A stretch of 6,983 nucleotides of DNA, from positions 1-6,983 of the forward strand of contig JAEYTQ010000133.1 in NCBI GenBank assembly GCA_023433965.1. The letters are read 5' to 3'. Position numbers and translations under genes: made by a program. Numbering within the stretch: position 1 is the first letter of the stretch; every line of letters begins with the position of its first letter. This DNA is from Pseudomonadota bacterium (GTDB lineage Bacteria > Pseudomonadota > Alphaproteobacteria > Rhizobiales > Xanthobacteraceae). This document shows positions 1 to 6,576 of the stretch, piece after piece. The notes beneath the pieces are model-generated. The model was not told the origin of the DNA and made no database searches. It saw only the letters and a list, made by a program, of their open reading frames with translations.

Positions 1-356
1 CCGACCCGACCAACCTGTTCAACCTGTTCGGACTGCTGCCGTTCGATCCGACCACGATTCCGGTGTTCGGCTATTACCTCGCGCTCGGCACCTGGCCGAT
101 CATCATGCGCATCACGATGTGGTTCCAGATGAAGCTGAACCCGACGCCGCCGGATCCGACGCAGCAGCTCATCTTCAACTGGATGCCGCTGATCTTCACC
201 TTCATGCTGGCCGGCTTCCCGGCGGGTCTCGTGATCTACTGGGCCTGGAACAACCTGCTCTCGGTGATCCAGCAGAGCTACATCATGCGCCGAAACGGCG
301 TGAAGGTGGAGTTATTCGACAATCTCAAGGCGACGTTCGCAAGGAAGGCGACGTAA
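1..356 (+). CDS. yidC: Membrane protein insertase YidC, C-terminal part (5' end outside window)
   Basis: YidC inserts and folds inner-membrane proteins, alone or with SecYEG. The reading frame enters at base 3 and runs 117 residues to a TAA at 354-356, so only the last part of a protein of usually about 550-620 residues is present. Visible features are a hydrophobic segment beginning [18 protein letters not shown], then the family's most typical stretch: a methionine- and phenylalanine-rich transmembrane helix ([20 protein letters not shown]) followed by the NNLLSVIQQ motif. A short basic cytoplasmic tail (RRNGVKVE to ARKAT) ends the protein, as expected for Gram-negative YidC. The catalytic groove arginine and the large periplasmic domain lie upstream of the window. 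A 71-bp gap with an inverted repeat separates it from engB; the yidC-engB order is common in Rhizobiales. Identification is firm. Confidence 0.96.
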   Translation, partial: DPTNLFNLFGLLPFDPTTIPVFGYYLALGTWPIIMRITMWFQMKLNPTPPDPTQQLIFNWMPLIFTFMLAGFPAGLVIYWAWNNLLSVIQQSYIMRRNGVKVELFDNLKATFARKAT

Positions 357-371
357 CTCTCTCCCTCAGTG

Positions 372-405
372 ATTCCGGGTTCGATGCTGCGCATCGCCCC
401 GGAAT
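372..405. repeat. Short palindromic repeat between yidC and engB
   Basis: Arms at 372-387 and 391-405 are inverted copies with one extra base in the left arm (ATTCCGGG...CGATGC against GCATCG...CCCGGAAT) around a 3-base loop. No T-run follows, so it does not look like a standard intrinsic terminator. I recognise the ATTCCGGG...GATGCTGCGCATC... type as a recurrent intergenic palindrome of Bradyrhizobium-like genomes, from general knowledge and not from a search. It fills much of the yidC-engB gap and contains the upstream in-frame ATG (404) of engB. Confidence 0.65.
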
Positions 406-427
406 GACAGGAAGCAAAGAGCTTCGC

Positions 428-1081
428 ATGACTGACGACAAAGATGCGAAGCTGATCGAGGCCGGGCGCAAGCTGTTCGCCCGCGACTGGCAATTCATCT
501 GGGCCTCGCCCTCGATCGAGACGCTGCCGCCGATGGCGGGGCTGGAGATCGCCTTCGCCGGGCGCTCCAATGTCGGCAAGTCCAGCCTGATCAACGCCCT
601 CACGGGCCGCAACGCGCTGGCGCGTACCTCGCATACGCCGGGCCGCACCCAGGAGCTGATCTTCTTCGAAGTCCCCGGGAAAACCGATCTGCGCCTGGTC
701 GACATGCCCGGCTACGGCTATGCCAAGGCGCCGAAGAGCCAGGTCGCGTCCTGGACCGAGCTGATCCACAAATTCCTGCTGGGACGCGCCAGTCTCGCGC
801 GCGTCTACGTGCTGATCGACGCGCGGCACGGGATCAAGGACGTCGACCTCGAGGTGCTGAAGACGCTCGACCGCTCCGCCGTCAGCTACCAGATCGTGCT
901 GACCAAGGCCGACCAGGTGAAGGCTGCCGAGCTGCAAGCGCGCATCGCCGAGACCGAGGCAGCGCTCGCCAAGCATCCGGCCGCGTTCCCGAACGTGCTG
1001 TCGACCTCCTCGCGGAGCGCGACCGGCATGGCCGAGCTTCGCGCCGCCATGGCCAAGCTCCTGGAAGAGCGGACCTCGTGA
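428..1081 (+). CDS. engB: Ribosome biogenesis GTP-binding protein EngB (YihA/YsxC)
   Basis: EngB is a small TRAFAC-class GTPase needed for late assembly of the 50S ribosomal subunit in many bacteria. The 217-residue product has the complete G-motif set: G1 P-loop GRSNVGKS (45-52), the switch I region with TPGRTQ (70-75), G3 DMPGYGYA (92-99; DLPGYGYA is the commoner form), G4 TKAD (159-162) and a G5-like STSSRSATG (192-200). Length fits the family. I chose ATG 428 (MTDDKDAKLIEAGRKLF), which has a purine-rich AAAGAG just upstream; an in-frame ATG at 404 lies inside a palindromic repeat and would add eight residues with little family character. The TGA at 1079-1081 overlaps the ATG of the next gene, which suggests translational coupling. 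Identification is firm; the start is likely but not proven. Confidence 0.96.
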   Translation: MTDDKDAKLIEAGRKLFARDWQFIWASPSIETLPPMAGLEIAFAGRSNVGKSSLINALTGRNALARTSHTPGRTQELIFFEVPGKTDLRLVDMPGYGYAKAPKSQVASWTELIHKFLLGRASLARVYVLIDARHGIKDVDLEVLKTLDRSAVSYQIVLTKADQVKAAELQARIAETEAALAKHPAAFPNVLSTSSRSATGMAELRAAMAKLLEERTS

Positions 1082-1446
1082 TGACGGCCCATCGCCTCTT
1101 GATCGGGCTTGCCGGCCTGATGGGCGCCGCCGGCGTCGCGCTGGCGGCGGCCTCCGCGCACGGCGCGGATGCGAGCCGGCTCGTCACGGCGAGCAGCATG
1201 CTGCTGTTTCATGCAACCGCCATAGTGGCGACCACGGCTGTGCTGGCGCGTGGCCTTCTGCACGGCGGAATTGGCCTCATCGCGGCATTCGGCTTCGTCA
1301 TCGGCGCCGCGCTGTTCGCCGGCGACCTCACCTTGCGGCAATATGCCGGGCACGCGCTGTTTCCGATGGCGGCGCCGACGGGTGGAACGGTGATGATCGC
1401 GAGCTGGCTGGCGGTGACGCTGGCGACGGTGCTGGCAAGTAAGTGA
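1081..1446 (+). CDS. DUF423 family small integral membrane protein
   Basis: The product is a 121-residue, very hydrophobic protein with four likely transmembrane helices (about 6-26, 34-56, 62-82 and 100-119). The pattern matches the DUF423 (YgdD-like) family: a first helix ending in an A-H-G motif (26-28, equivalent to GAxGAH), a second helix with a central LLFHA (41-45), a third ending in ALFAGDL (77-83, like LFSGSLY), and a PxGG before the last helix (PTGG, 99-102). The family sits in the inner membrane and has no established biochemical function. ATG 1081 overlaps the engB stop by one base; a GTG at 1078 is an equally reachable start. GGAAGAG at 1063-1069 could serve either as ribosome binding site. 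The close coupling implies co-expression with engB, not necessarily a shared function. Family assignment is from motif pattern only. Confidence 0.82.
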   Translation: MTAHRLLIGLAGLMGAAGVALAAASAHGADASRLVTASSMLLFHATAIVATTAVLARGLLHGGIGLIAAFGFVIGAALFAGDLTLRQYAGHALFPMAAPTGGTVMIASWLAVTLATVLASK

Positions 1447-1451
1447 TGCTG

Positions 1452-1482
1452 TCTTCCTTCTCCCCTTGTGGGCGAAGGAAGA
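1452..1482. repeat. Hairpin-forming CTTCTCCCCTTGTGGG-type repeat
   Basis: A near-perfect inverted repeat of 13 positions per arm, with one mismatch (T1461/C1473), flanks a CTTGT loop at 1465-1469; the outer stem is TCTTCCTTC / GAAGGAAGA. It begins six bases after the DUF423 stop. The core CTTCTCCCCTTGTGGG resembles a palindromic repeat widespread between genes of alphaproteobacteria (general knowledge). No T-tract follows, so it is a poor rho-independent terminator, but the stem could stabilise the 3' end of the engB-DUF423 message. The remaining 71 bases up to argB (1483-1553) show no convincing promoter; a GATAGA at 1513-1518 with TTGCGC upstream is too weak to call. Confidence 0.6.
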
Positions 1483-1553
1483 AGCCACGCTTTGCGCCAC
1501 GCCCGCCAATCGGATAGAACGCGCACCGACCGACCCGCCAGCGAGACCGCGAC

Positions 1554-2441
1554 ATGACCGACATCTCCCCGCTCGACCAGGCCCGCATCCTGTCCGAAGC
1601 GCTGCCGCACATGCAGCAGTATGACGAGGAAACCATCGTCATCAAATATGGCGGCCATGCCATGGGCGACGAGGAGACCGCGAAGAACTTTGCCCGCGAC
1701 ATCGTGCTGCTCGAGCAGACCGCGATCAATCCGGTGGTGGTGCATGGCGGCGGGCCGCAGATCGCGACCATGCTCAAGCGCCTCGGCATCGTCTCGGAAT
1801 TCGCCGCCGGGCTGCGCATCACCGACGCTGCGACCATCGAGATCGTCGAGATGGTGCTGGCCGGCTCGGTCAACAAGCAGATCGTCGGCTACATCAACGA
1901 GGCCGGCGGCAAGGCCGTGGGCCTCTCCGGCAAGGACGGCAACATGGTGAAGGCGTCGAAGACGACGCGCACCATCATCGACCCCGATTCGAACATCGAG
2001 AAGGCCATCGATCTCGGCTTCGTCGGCGACCCCGAGAAGGTCGACCTCACCCTACTCAACCAGCTGATCGGCTACGAGCTGATCCCTGTGCTGGCGCCGC
2101 TCGCGACCTCCAAGGACGGCCAGACGCTGAACGTCAACGCCGACACCTTTGCCGGCGCCGTCGCCGGCGCGCTCAAGGCCAAGCGCCTGCTGCTGCTCAC
2201 CGACGTGCCCGGCGTGCTCGACAAGTCGAAGAAGCTGATCCCGCAGCTCTCGGTCAAGGACGCGCGCAAGCTGATCGCCGACGGTACCATCTCGGGCGGC
2301 ATGATCCCGAAGGTGGAGACCTGCATCTACGCGCTCGAGCAGGGCGTCGAGGGAGTCGTCATCATCGACGGCAAGATGCAGCACGCGGTGCTGCTCGAGC
2401 TCTTCACCAACCAGGGCACGGGCACGCTGATCCACAAGTGA
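1554..2441 (+). CDS. argB: Acetylglutamate kinase (N-acetyl-L-glutamate 5-phosphotransferase)
   Basis: ArgB catalyses the second step of arginine biosynthesis: N-acetylglutamate plus ATP gives N-acetylglutamyl 5-phosphate, in the cytoplasm. The 295-residue product is a complete amino acid kinase. Landmarks are [10 protein letters not shown] with the phosphate-binding Lys31, VVHGGGPQI (62-70), the substrate arginine in GLRITDA (Arg88), [13 protein letters not shown] (192-204), the nucleotide-side [12 protein letters not shown] (212-223), GGMIPKVE with catalytic Lys253, and the C-terminal [17 protein letters not shown] (one residue before the last two). The N-terminal extension before IVIKYGG (about 27 residues) resembles the mobile helix that links dimers into hexamers in arginine-inhibited enzymes, so feedback inhibition by arginine is likely (inference). 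Only a weak purine stretch (GCGAGA) precedes ATG 1554. Identification is firm. Confidence 0.98.
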   Translation: MTDISPLDQARILSEALPHMQQYDEETIVIKYGGHAMGDEETAKNFARDIVLLEQTAINPVVVHGGGPQIATMLKRLGIVSEFAAGLRITDAATIEIVEMVLAGSVNKQIVGYINEAGGKAVGLSGKDGNMVKASKTTRTIIDPDSNIEKAIDLGFVGDPEKVDLTLLNQLIGYELIPVLAPLATSKDGQTLNVNADTFAGAVAGALKAKRLLLLTDVPGVLDKSKKLIPQLSVKDARKLIADGTISGGMIPKVETCIYALEQGVEGVVIIDGKMQHAVLLELFTNQGTGTLIHK

Positions 2442-2464
2442 GAGACGAGAACCCGAGAGGTGCC

Positions 2465-2548
2465 GTCATGGCCGGGCTTGTCCCGGCCATCCACGATCTT
2501 TCGTCCGGCGCCGAGCGCGTGGATGCCCGGGGCAAGCCCGGGCATGAC
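2465..2548. repeat. Paired palindromic repeat (MAGLVPAIH-type) between argB and the DUF1036 gene
   Basis: Two 31-base units in inverted orientation (2465-2495 and 2518-2548) match at 28 of 31 positions and are separated by 22 bases. Each unit is itself a perfect 9-bp palindrome around five bases: ATGGCCGGG-cttgt-CCCGGCCAT on the left and ATGCCCGGG-gcaag-CCCGGGCAT on the right. The element can therefore form either two small hairpins or one long one. Translated, the left unit reads MAGLVPAIH and the right GKPGHDE, strings often seen in over-extended rhizobial gene models. The 158-bp stretch 2442-2599 between argB and the likely DUF1036 start holds this element and otherwise no recognisable promoter. 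Confidence 0.85.
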
Positions 2549-2599
2549 GAGCGGAGAGAGCGGAGACGACACCGCCATTCCCCTCTCACCCGCTTCCTG

Positions 2600-3586
2600 A
2601 TGGCGTTGCCGGCGGCCGTCGTCTCCTTCTTCTTCTCATCGGCGCCGGCGATCGCCGACCTCAAGATCTGCAACCGCATGTCCTATGTCGTGGAGGCCGC
2701 GATCGGCATCGACGACAAGGCGGCGACTGCGACGCGGGGCTGGTTCAGGATCGATCCCGCCACCTGCCGCGTCGTGGTGCAGGGCACGCTGACGGCCGAC
2801 CGCATCCTGCTCAATGCCCGCGCCCTCGGCGTCTACGGCGCGTCGCCGATCCCGCAAAGCGGCAGCGACATGCTGTGCGTGGCGCAGGACAATTTCGTCA
2901 TCGCGGCGGCGCGGCAATGCCGCAGCGGCCAGACCCAGGTCCCGTTCACGCAAGTGACGCCGACCCAGGGCGCGGACGGCAACCTCGTTGCCTATCTCGC
3001 TGAGGATTCCGAATATGACGACGAGCAGGCGCGCCTCGCCGGCATCCAGCGGCTGCTGGTGATCGCCGGCTACGACGCAGCGCCGATCGACGGCGTCGAC
3101 GGACCGAAGACGCAAGCCGCGCTCGCGGCCTTCCTGAAGAGCCGCGGCCTGTCGCCGGACGTCGTGGGCTCTCAGAACCTCTTCAAGACCATGGTGGATG
3201 GGGTGCAGACGCCCTCTGTCACGGGCCTCACCTGGTGCAACGACACGCCGCACAAGGTGATGGCGGCGATCGCGACCGACGACGGCAAGTCGGTGACAAG
3301 CCGCGGCTGGTATCGCATCGACCCCAGGACCTGCCTGCATCCTGACGTATCAGGCCAGCCGAAGCAGATCTTCAGCTTCGCCGAAGCGGTGGACGCCGAC
3401 AATCGCGTCGTCAAGCTCAAGGACCGGCCGCTGAACTGGGGCGGCGACAGGCAGCTCTGCACGCGCGAGACCAAGTTCGAGACCAGCGAGCAGACCGATT
3501 GCGGCGCGCGCGGCTTCGCGGCGACCGGCTTCATCGCCGTGGATATGACGAGCGGCGGCAAGACGCTGCGGTTTGCGGTGCCGTGA
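2600..3586 (+). CDS. Exported protein with two DUF1036 domains around a peptidoglycan-binding-like segment
   Basis: From ATG 2600 the product is 328 residues. A hydrophobic stretch ending SSAPAIA (13-19) is a likely signal peptide with cleavage before Asp20, so the protein is probably periplasmic. Two repeats follow, about 20-110 and 210-315. Both start with L-x-x-C-N and contain RGW(F/Y)RIDPxTC (46-56 and 235-245). Each has four cysteines: 24, 56, 93, 107 and 213, 245, 287, 301. These are the only cysteines, which suggests two disulfides per domain. I assign the repeats to DUF1036, a family of unknown function in alphaproteobacteria. Between them, about 142-184, lies a segment like a peptidoglycan-binding type 1 repeat (IQRLLVIAGYDAAPIDGVDG, then TQAALAAFLKSRGL). 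The start is uncertain: 2600 has no clear ribosome binding site and no basic n-region, whereas the open frame extends upstream to GTG 2438 through arginine-rich sequence and the palindromic repeat. The function is not known. Confidence 0.8.
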   Translation: MALPAAVVSFFFSSAPAIADLKICNRMSYVVEAAIGIDDKAATATRGWFRIDPATCRVVVQGTLTADRILLNARALGVYGASPIPQSGSDMLCVAQDNFVIAAARQCRSGQTQVPFTQVTPTQGADGNLVAYLAEDSEYDDEQARLAGIQRLLVIAGYDAAPIDGVDGPKTQAALAAFLKSRGLSPDVVGSQNLFKTMVDGVQTPSVTGLTWCNDTPHKVMAAIATDDGKSVTSRGWYRIDPRTCLHPDVSGQPKQIFSFAEAVDADNRVVKLKDRPLNWGGDRQLCTRETKFETSEQTDCGARGFAATGFIAVDMTSGGKTLRFAVP

Positions 3587-3600
3587 GCGAGAGAGTTGCG

Positions 3601-4290
3601 ATGAACCAACCCGGCAGCTTTACCCACGTCGAAACCTGGGTGTTCGACCTCGACAACACGCTCTATCCGCATCACGTCAACCTGTGGCAGCAGGTCGATG
3701 CGCGGATCGGCGAGTTCGTGTGCAACTGGCTCAACGTGGGTCCGGAGGAAGCACGCAACATCCAGAAGGACTATTACCGGCGCTTTGGCACCACGATGCG
3801 CGGCATGATGACCCTGCATGGCGTTTCCGCCGACGATTACCTCGCCTACGTCCACAAGATCGACCATTCGCCGCTGGAACCGAACCCGGCGCTCGGCGCG
3901 GCCATCGCACGGCTGCCCGGCCGCAAGCTGATCCTGACCAACGGCTCGGTCGACCATGTCGACGCCGTGCTGGCGCGGCTCGGCTTTGCCGGTCATTTCG
4001 ACGGCGTGTTCGATATCATCGCCGCCGAATTCGAACCGAAGCCGGCGGAGCAGACCTACCGCAAGTTCCTGAACGAACATGCGGTCGATCCGACCCGCGC
4101 CGCAATGTTCGAGGACCTTTCCCGCAACCTCACGGTCCCACACCAGCTCGGCATGACCACCGTGCTGGTGGTGCCCGACGGCACCAAGGAGGTGGTGCGT
4201 GAAGACTGGGAGCTGGAAGGCCGGGACGCCGCTCATGTCGACCACGTCACGGATGATCTGGCGGGGTTTTTGGCGGGGCTGTCGCGATGA
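3601..4290 (+). CDS. HAD-superfamily pyrimidine 5'-nucleotidase (Sdt1/Phm8-like)
   Basis: The 229-residue product is a cytoplasmic haloacid-dehalogenase-type phosphatase. All four HAD motifs are present: motif I DLDNTLY with nucleophile Asp16 and acid/base Asp18, motif II LTNGS with Thr113, motif III Lys147 in FEPKP, and motif IV FEDLSRN with Glu171, Asp172 and Asn176. The helical region between motifs I and II (about 25-100, with YYRRFGTTMRGM) is a C1-type cap as in the pyrimidine 5'-nucleotidase subfamily related to yeast Sdt1 and Phm8, which dephosphorylate nucleoside monophosphates such as UMP or CMP. The subfamily call is by sequence resemblance; the exact substrate cannot be read here. 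ATG 3601 has GAGAG at 3591-3595 as ribosome binding site. The gene starts 14 bp after the DUF1036 stop, so the two are probably co-transcribed. An alternative label is a generic HAD family IA phosphatase. Confidence 0.88.
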   Translation: MNQPGSFTHVETWVFDLDNTLYPHHVNLWQQVDARIGEFVCNWLNVGPEEARNIQKDYYRRFGTTMRGMMTLHGVSADDYLAYVHKIDHSPLEPNPALGAAIARLPGRKLILTNGSVDHVDAVLARLGFAGHFDGVFDIIAAEFEPKPAEQTYRKFLNEHAVDPTRAAMFEDLSRNLTVPHQLGMTTVLVVPDGTKEVVREDWELEGRDAAHVDHVTDDLAGFLAGLSR

Positions 4291-4295
4291 TTTCG

Positions 4296-4380
4296 TAGGC
4301 TGGATGGAGCGCAGCGTAATCCGAGGCTGGCCTAGCCGCGGAGAGACTGTCCCGGATTGCGCTTCGCTCCGTCCGGGCTA
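4296..4380. repeat. Long imperfect inverted repeat between the nucleotidase gene and dapD
   Basis: Arms of 31 bases at 4296-4326 and 4350-4380 are inverted copies matching at 24 of 31 positions, around a 23-base centre (4327-4349). Three of the seven differences would be G-U pairs in the RNA of this strand, so a long stable hairpin is expected. The arms have the TAG-C-GGA-GGAGCG-AGCG-AATCC pattern of a repeat I associate with intergenic regions of Bradyrhizobium and Rhodopseudomonas (general knowledge). It begins five bases after the nucleotidase stop. No T-run follows the stem. Confidence 0.75.
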
Positions 4381-4487
4381 AGGGCCTTCACGGGTGATGA
4401 TACGGAACGCAGCCTTGACTCCACCCCTGCAAATCCCGAAAAAGCGCTCCAATTCTCGCGAAACCACGCTTCCCAGAGGAAATCCCG
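4381..4487 (+). promoter_or_regulatory. dapD leader: possible promoter region and ribosome binding site
   Basis: This 107-base leader follows the inverted repeat and precedes dapD. GAGGA at 4476-4480, seven bases before ATG 4488, is a good Shine-Dalgarno match and fixes the dapD start. TTGACT at 4415-4420 resembles a sigma-70 -35 box, but at 17-18 bp downstream there is only an A-rich GAAAAAG without a proper -10 box. A promoter here is therefore only a suggestion. Separate transcription of dapD-dapE would fit the long upstream gap. I see no riboswitch-like structure. Confidence 0.4.
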
Positions 4488-5333
4488 ATGTCCCTGTCCG
4501 CCCTCGAATCCACCATCAACAGCGCCTTCGACGCGCGTGACGGCATCTCGACCACGACCAAGGGAGCGGTGCGCGAGGCCGTGGACCAGTCGCTGGAGAT
4601 CCTCGACAAGGGCGAGGCGCGCGTGGCCGAGCGCGGCGCCGACGGCAAGTGGAAAGTCAATCAGTGGCTGAAGAAGGCGGTGCTGCTGTCCTTCCGCCTC
4701 AACGACATGGGCGTCATTCCCGGCGGCCCCGGCAAGGCGAACTGGTGGGACAAGGTGCCCTCGAAGTTCGAAGGCTGGGGCGAGAACCGGTTTCGCGACG
4801 CCGGCTTTCGCGCGGTGCCGGGCGCGGTGGTGCGCCGCTCGGCCTTCATCGCCAAGAACGTCGTCCTGATGCCGTCCTTCGTCAATCTCGGCGCCTATGT
4901 CGATGAGAGCACGATGGTCGACACCTGGGCCACCGTCGGTTCCTGCGCCCAGATCGGCAAGCGCGTCCACATCTCCGGCGGCGCCGGCATCGGCGGCGTG
5001 CTGGAGCCGCTGCAGGCCGAGCCCGTCATCATCGAGGACGACTGCTTCATCGGCGCGCGCTCGGAGGTCGCCGAAGGCGTGATCGTGCGCAAGGGAGCGG
5101 TGCTGGCAATGGGCGTGTTCCTGGGCGCCTCGACCAAGATCGTCGACCGCGAGACCGGCGAGGTGTTCATGGGCGAAGTGCCGGAATATTCGGTGGTGGT
5201 GCCCGGCGCGCTGCCCGGCAAGCCGATGAAGAACGGCCATATCGGCCCCAGCACCGCTTGCGCCGTCATCGTCAAGCGTGTCGACGAGCGCACGCGCTCC
5301 AAGACCAGCATCAACGAGCTGCTGCGGGATTGA
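4488..5333 (+). CDS. dapD: 2,3,4,5-tetrahydropyridine-2,6-dicarboxylate N-succinyltransferase
   Basis: DapD transfers succinyl from succinyl-CoA to tetrahydrodipicolinate, giving N-succinyl-2-amino-6-ketopimelate, the entry to the succinylase branch of diaminopimelate and lysine synthesis. The 281-residue product has a helical N-terminal domain (about 1-105) with the conserved [14 protein letters not shown] (76-89). A left-handed beta-helix of imperfect hexapeptide repeats starts near residue 115. It includes [20 protein letters not shown] (127-146), with conserved Asp145, then [13 protein letters not shown] and the [17 protein letters not shown] loop. The C-terminus ends in INELLRD, typical of the family. 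Length matches the roughly 275-285 residues usual for the group. The enzyme acts as a trimer in the cytoplasm. The start is supported by GAGGA seven bases upstream, and dapE follows after 10 bp. Identification is firm. Confidence 0.98.
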   Translation: MSLSALESTINSAFDARDGISTTTKGAVREAVDQSLEILDKGEARVAERGADGKWKVNQWLKKAVLLSFRLNDMGVIPGGPGKANWWDKVPSKFEGWGENRFRDAGFRAVPGAVVRRSAFIAKNVVLMPSFVNLGAYVDESTMVDTWATVGSCAQIGKRVHISGGAGIGGVLEPLQAEPVIIEDDCFIGARSEVAEGVIVRKGAVLAMGVFLGASTKIVDRETGEVFMGEVPEYSVVVPGALPGKPMKNGHIGPSTACAVIVKRVDERTRSKTSINELLRD

Positions 5334-5343
5334 TCCGACGCGC

Positions 5344-6510
5344 ATGACCGATGCTCTCTCGATCGCCCGCGACCTCATCCGCTGTCCCTCGGTGACCCCT
5401 GAAGATGCCGGTGCGCTCGGGGTGCTCGAGAAGGCCCTGACCGCAGCAGGCTTCACCTGTCACCGCGTCACCTTCAGCGAGCCCGGCACCGCCGACGTCG
5501 ACAATCTCTACGCGCGGATCGGCAGCGAAGGCCCGCACATCACCTTTGCCGGCCACACCGACGTGGTGCCGCCGGGCGACGAGAGCGCCTGGAGCGTCGG
5601 CGCGTTCTCGGGCGAGGTGAGGGACGGCGTGCTGCACGGCCGCGGCGCGGTCGACATGAAGGGCGGCATCGCCTGTTCGGTCGCCGCGGTGCTGGAGCAT
5701 CTCGCCGCGAACGGCGGCAAGCCGCGCGCCGATGGGACGGGCTCGATCTCGTTCCTGATCACCGGCGACGAGGAAGACGTCTCCATCAACGGCACCATCA
5801 AGCTCTTGACGTGGGCCGCCGAACGCGGCGAAAAGTTCGACCATTGCGTGCTGGGCGAGCCCTCCAATGTCGAGACGCTCGGCGACACCATCAAGGTCGG
5901 CCGCCGCGGCTCGCAATCGGGCACGCTTTATGTCGATGGCGTGCAGGGCCATGTCGCCTATCCCCATCGCGCGTCCAATCCGGTGCCGGACATTGCGCGG
6001 CTGATCGTGGCGATCTCCGACGCGCCGCTCGACCATGGCAGCGCGCAATTCCAGGCCTCCAATCTCGAATTCACCTCGGTGGATGTCGGCAACAAGGCCA
6101 GCAACGTCATCCCCGGCGAGGCCCGCGCCAAATTCAACATCCGCTACAACGACAACCACACGCAAGGCTCCTTGCGCGAGCTGGTGGAGACGCGCCTCGC
6201 AAAGGCCTGCGGCAACCGCATCAAGGCCCGCATCGTCTGGGAGCCCTCGAACTCGAACGTGTTCGTGACCAAGCCGGGCCCCTTCACCGACCTCGCGGTC
6301 GCCGCGATCGAGGAGGTGACGGGGCGCAAGCCGGAGCTGTCGACGTCAGGCGGCACCTCGGACGCGCGCTTCATCTCGAGCTACTGCCCCGTGATCGAGT
6401 TCGGGCTGGTCGGCCAGACCATGCACCAGATCGACGAACGCGTGCCGGTGGCCGATCTGGAGAAGCTGACGAAAGTGTATCGCGGGATTTTGGCAAGGTA
6501 TTTTGGCTGA
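5344..6510 (+). CDS. dapE: Succinyl-diaminopimelate desuccinylase
   Basis: DapE hydrolyses N-succinyl-LL-2,6-diaminopimelate to LL-diaminopimelate and succinate, using two zinc ions; it acts two steps after DapD. The 388-residue product is a full M20-family enzyme. Metal-site residues can be placed by the family pattern: His71 and Asp73 in [10 protein letters not shown], Asp104 in [10 protein letters not shown] (bridging), general base Glu143 and ligand Glu144 in TGDEED, Glu172 in GEPSN, and His361 in TMHQIDERV. The lid/dimerisation domain lies in the middle, with [12 protein letters not shown]. After the DEE pair an aspartate (145) stands where many homologues have glycine. ATG 5344 gives the canonical N-terminus ([20 protein letters not shown]); GTG 5278 would overlap dapD and adds no family sequence. 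It lies 10 bp behind dapD and almost certainly shares its transcript. Identification is firm. Confidence 0.98.
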   Translation: MTDALSIARDLIRCPSVTPEDAGALGVLEKALTAAGFTCHRVTFSEPGTADVDNLYARIGSEGPHITFAGHTDVVPPGDESAWSVGAFSGEVRDGVLHGRGAVDMKGGIACSVAAVLEHLAANGGKPRADGTGSISFLITGDEEDVSINGTIKLLTWAAERGEKFDHCVLGEPSNVETLGDTIKVGRRGSQSGTLYVDGVQGHVAYPHRASNPVPDIARLIVAISDAPLDHGSAQFQASNLEFTSVDVGNKASNVIPGEARAKFNIRYNDNHTQGSLRELVETRLAKACGNRIKARIVWEPSNSNVFVTKPGPFTDLAVAAIEEVTGRKPELSTSGGTSDARFISSYCPVIEFGLVGQTMHQIDERVPVADLEKLTKVYRGILARYFG

Positions 6511-6538
6511 GGCACTACTCGCCACCCAACCCACCGCC

Positions 6539-6572
6539 GTCATACCCGGGCTTGTCCCGGGCGCCAGAGGCG
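6539..6572. repeat. Solitary palindromic repeat unit between convergent dapE and truA
   Basis: The segment starting GTCATACCCGGGCTTGTCCC matches the left unit of the paired repeat near 2465 at 21 of 24 bases. Its core is a perfect 6-bp palindrome, CCCGGG (6545-6550) and CCCGGG (6556-6561), around CTTGT. A second tiny hairpin, CGCC-AGA-GGCG, follows at 6562-6572. It lies in the 66-bp gap between two genes that face each other (6511-6576). A role in ending transcription from both sides is possible, but no T-run is present on either side. Confidence 0.65.
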
Positions 6573-6576
6573 GACT

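Noticed and set aside
119..427. N-terminal extension of EngB into the yidC region
   Set aside because: The upstream residues are an out-of-frame reading of yidC and of a palindromic repeat; the EngB family begins near MTDDKDAKLIEAGRKLF.
2438..2599. Extended DUF1036 protein beginning at GTG 2438
   Set aside because: The added residues largely translate the palindromic repeat (MAGLVPAIH type). I did not take it as the main start, though an upstream start is not excluded.
3172..4245. Long minus-strand open frame of 357 codons across DUF1036 and the nucleotidase
   Set aside because: It is antisense to two genes with clear motifs and shows no recognisable domain; long antisense frames are expected in GC-rich DNA.
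4199..4381. Small + strand open frame of 60 codons
   Set aside because: It overlaps the nucleotidase end in another frame and then reads through the inverted repeat; no ribosome binding site or family feature.
4415..4444. Sigma-70 promoter for dapD
   Set aside because: TTGACT is a good -35 box, but no acceptable -10 box lies at 16-18 bp, so it is kept only as a weak suggestion in the leader entry.
4332..5456. Long minus-strand open frame of 374 codons over dapD
   Set aside because: It mirrors the firmly identified dapD and has a His/Asp/Ala/Arg-rich composition typical of a shadow frame.
6511..6576. Classic bidirectional rho-independent terminator
   Set aside because: The CCCGGG stem is GC-rich, but neither strand has a following T-run.
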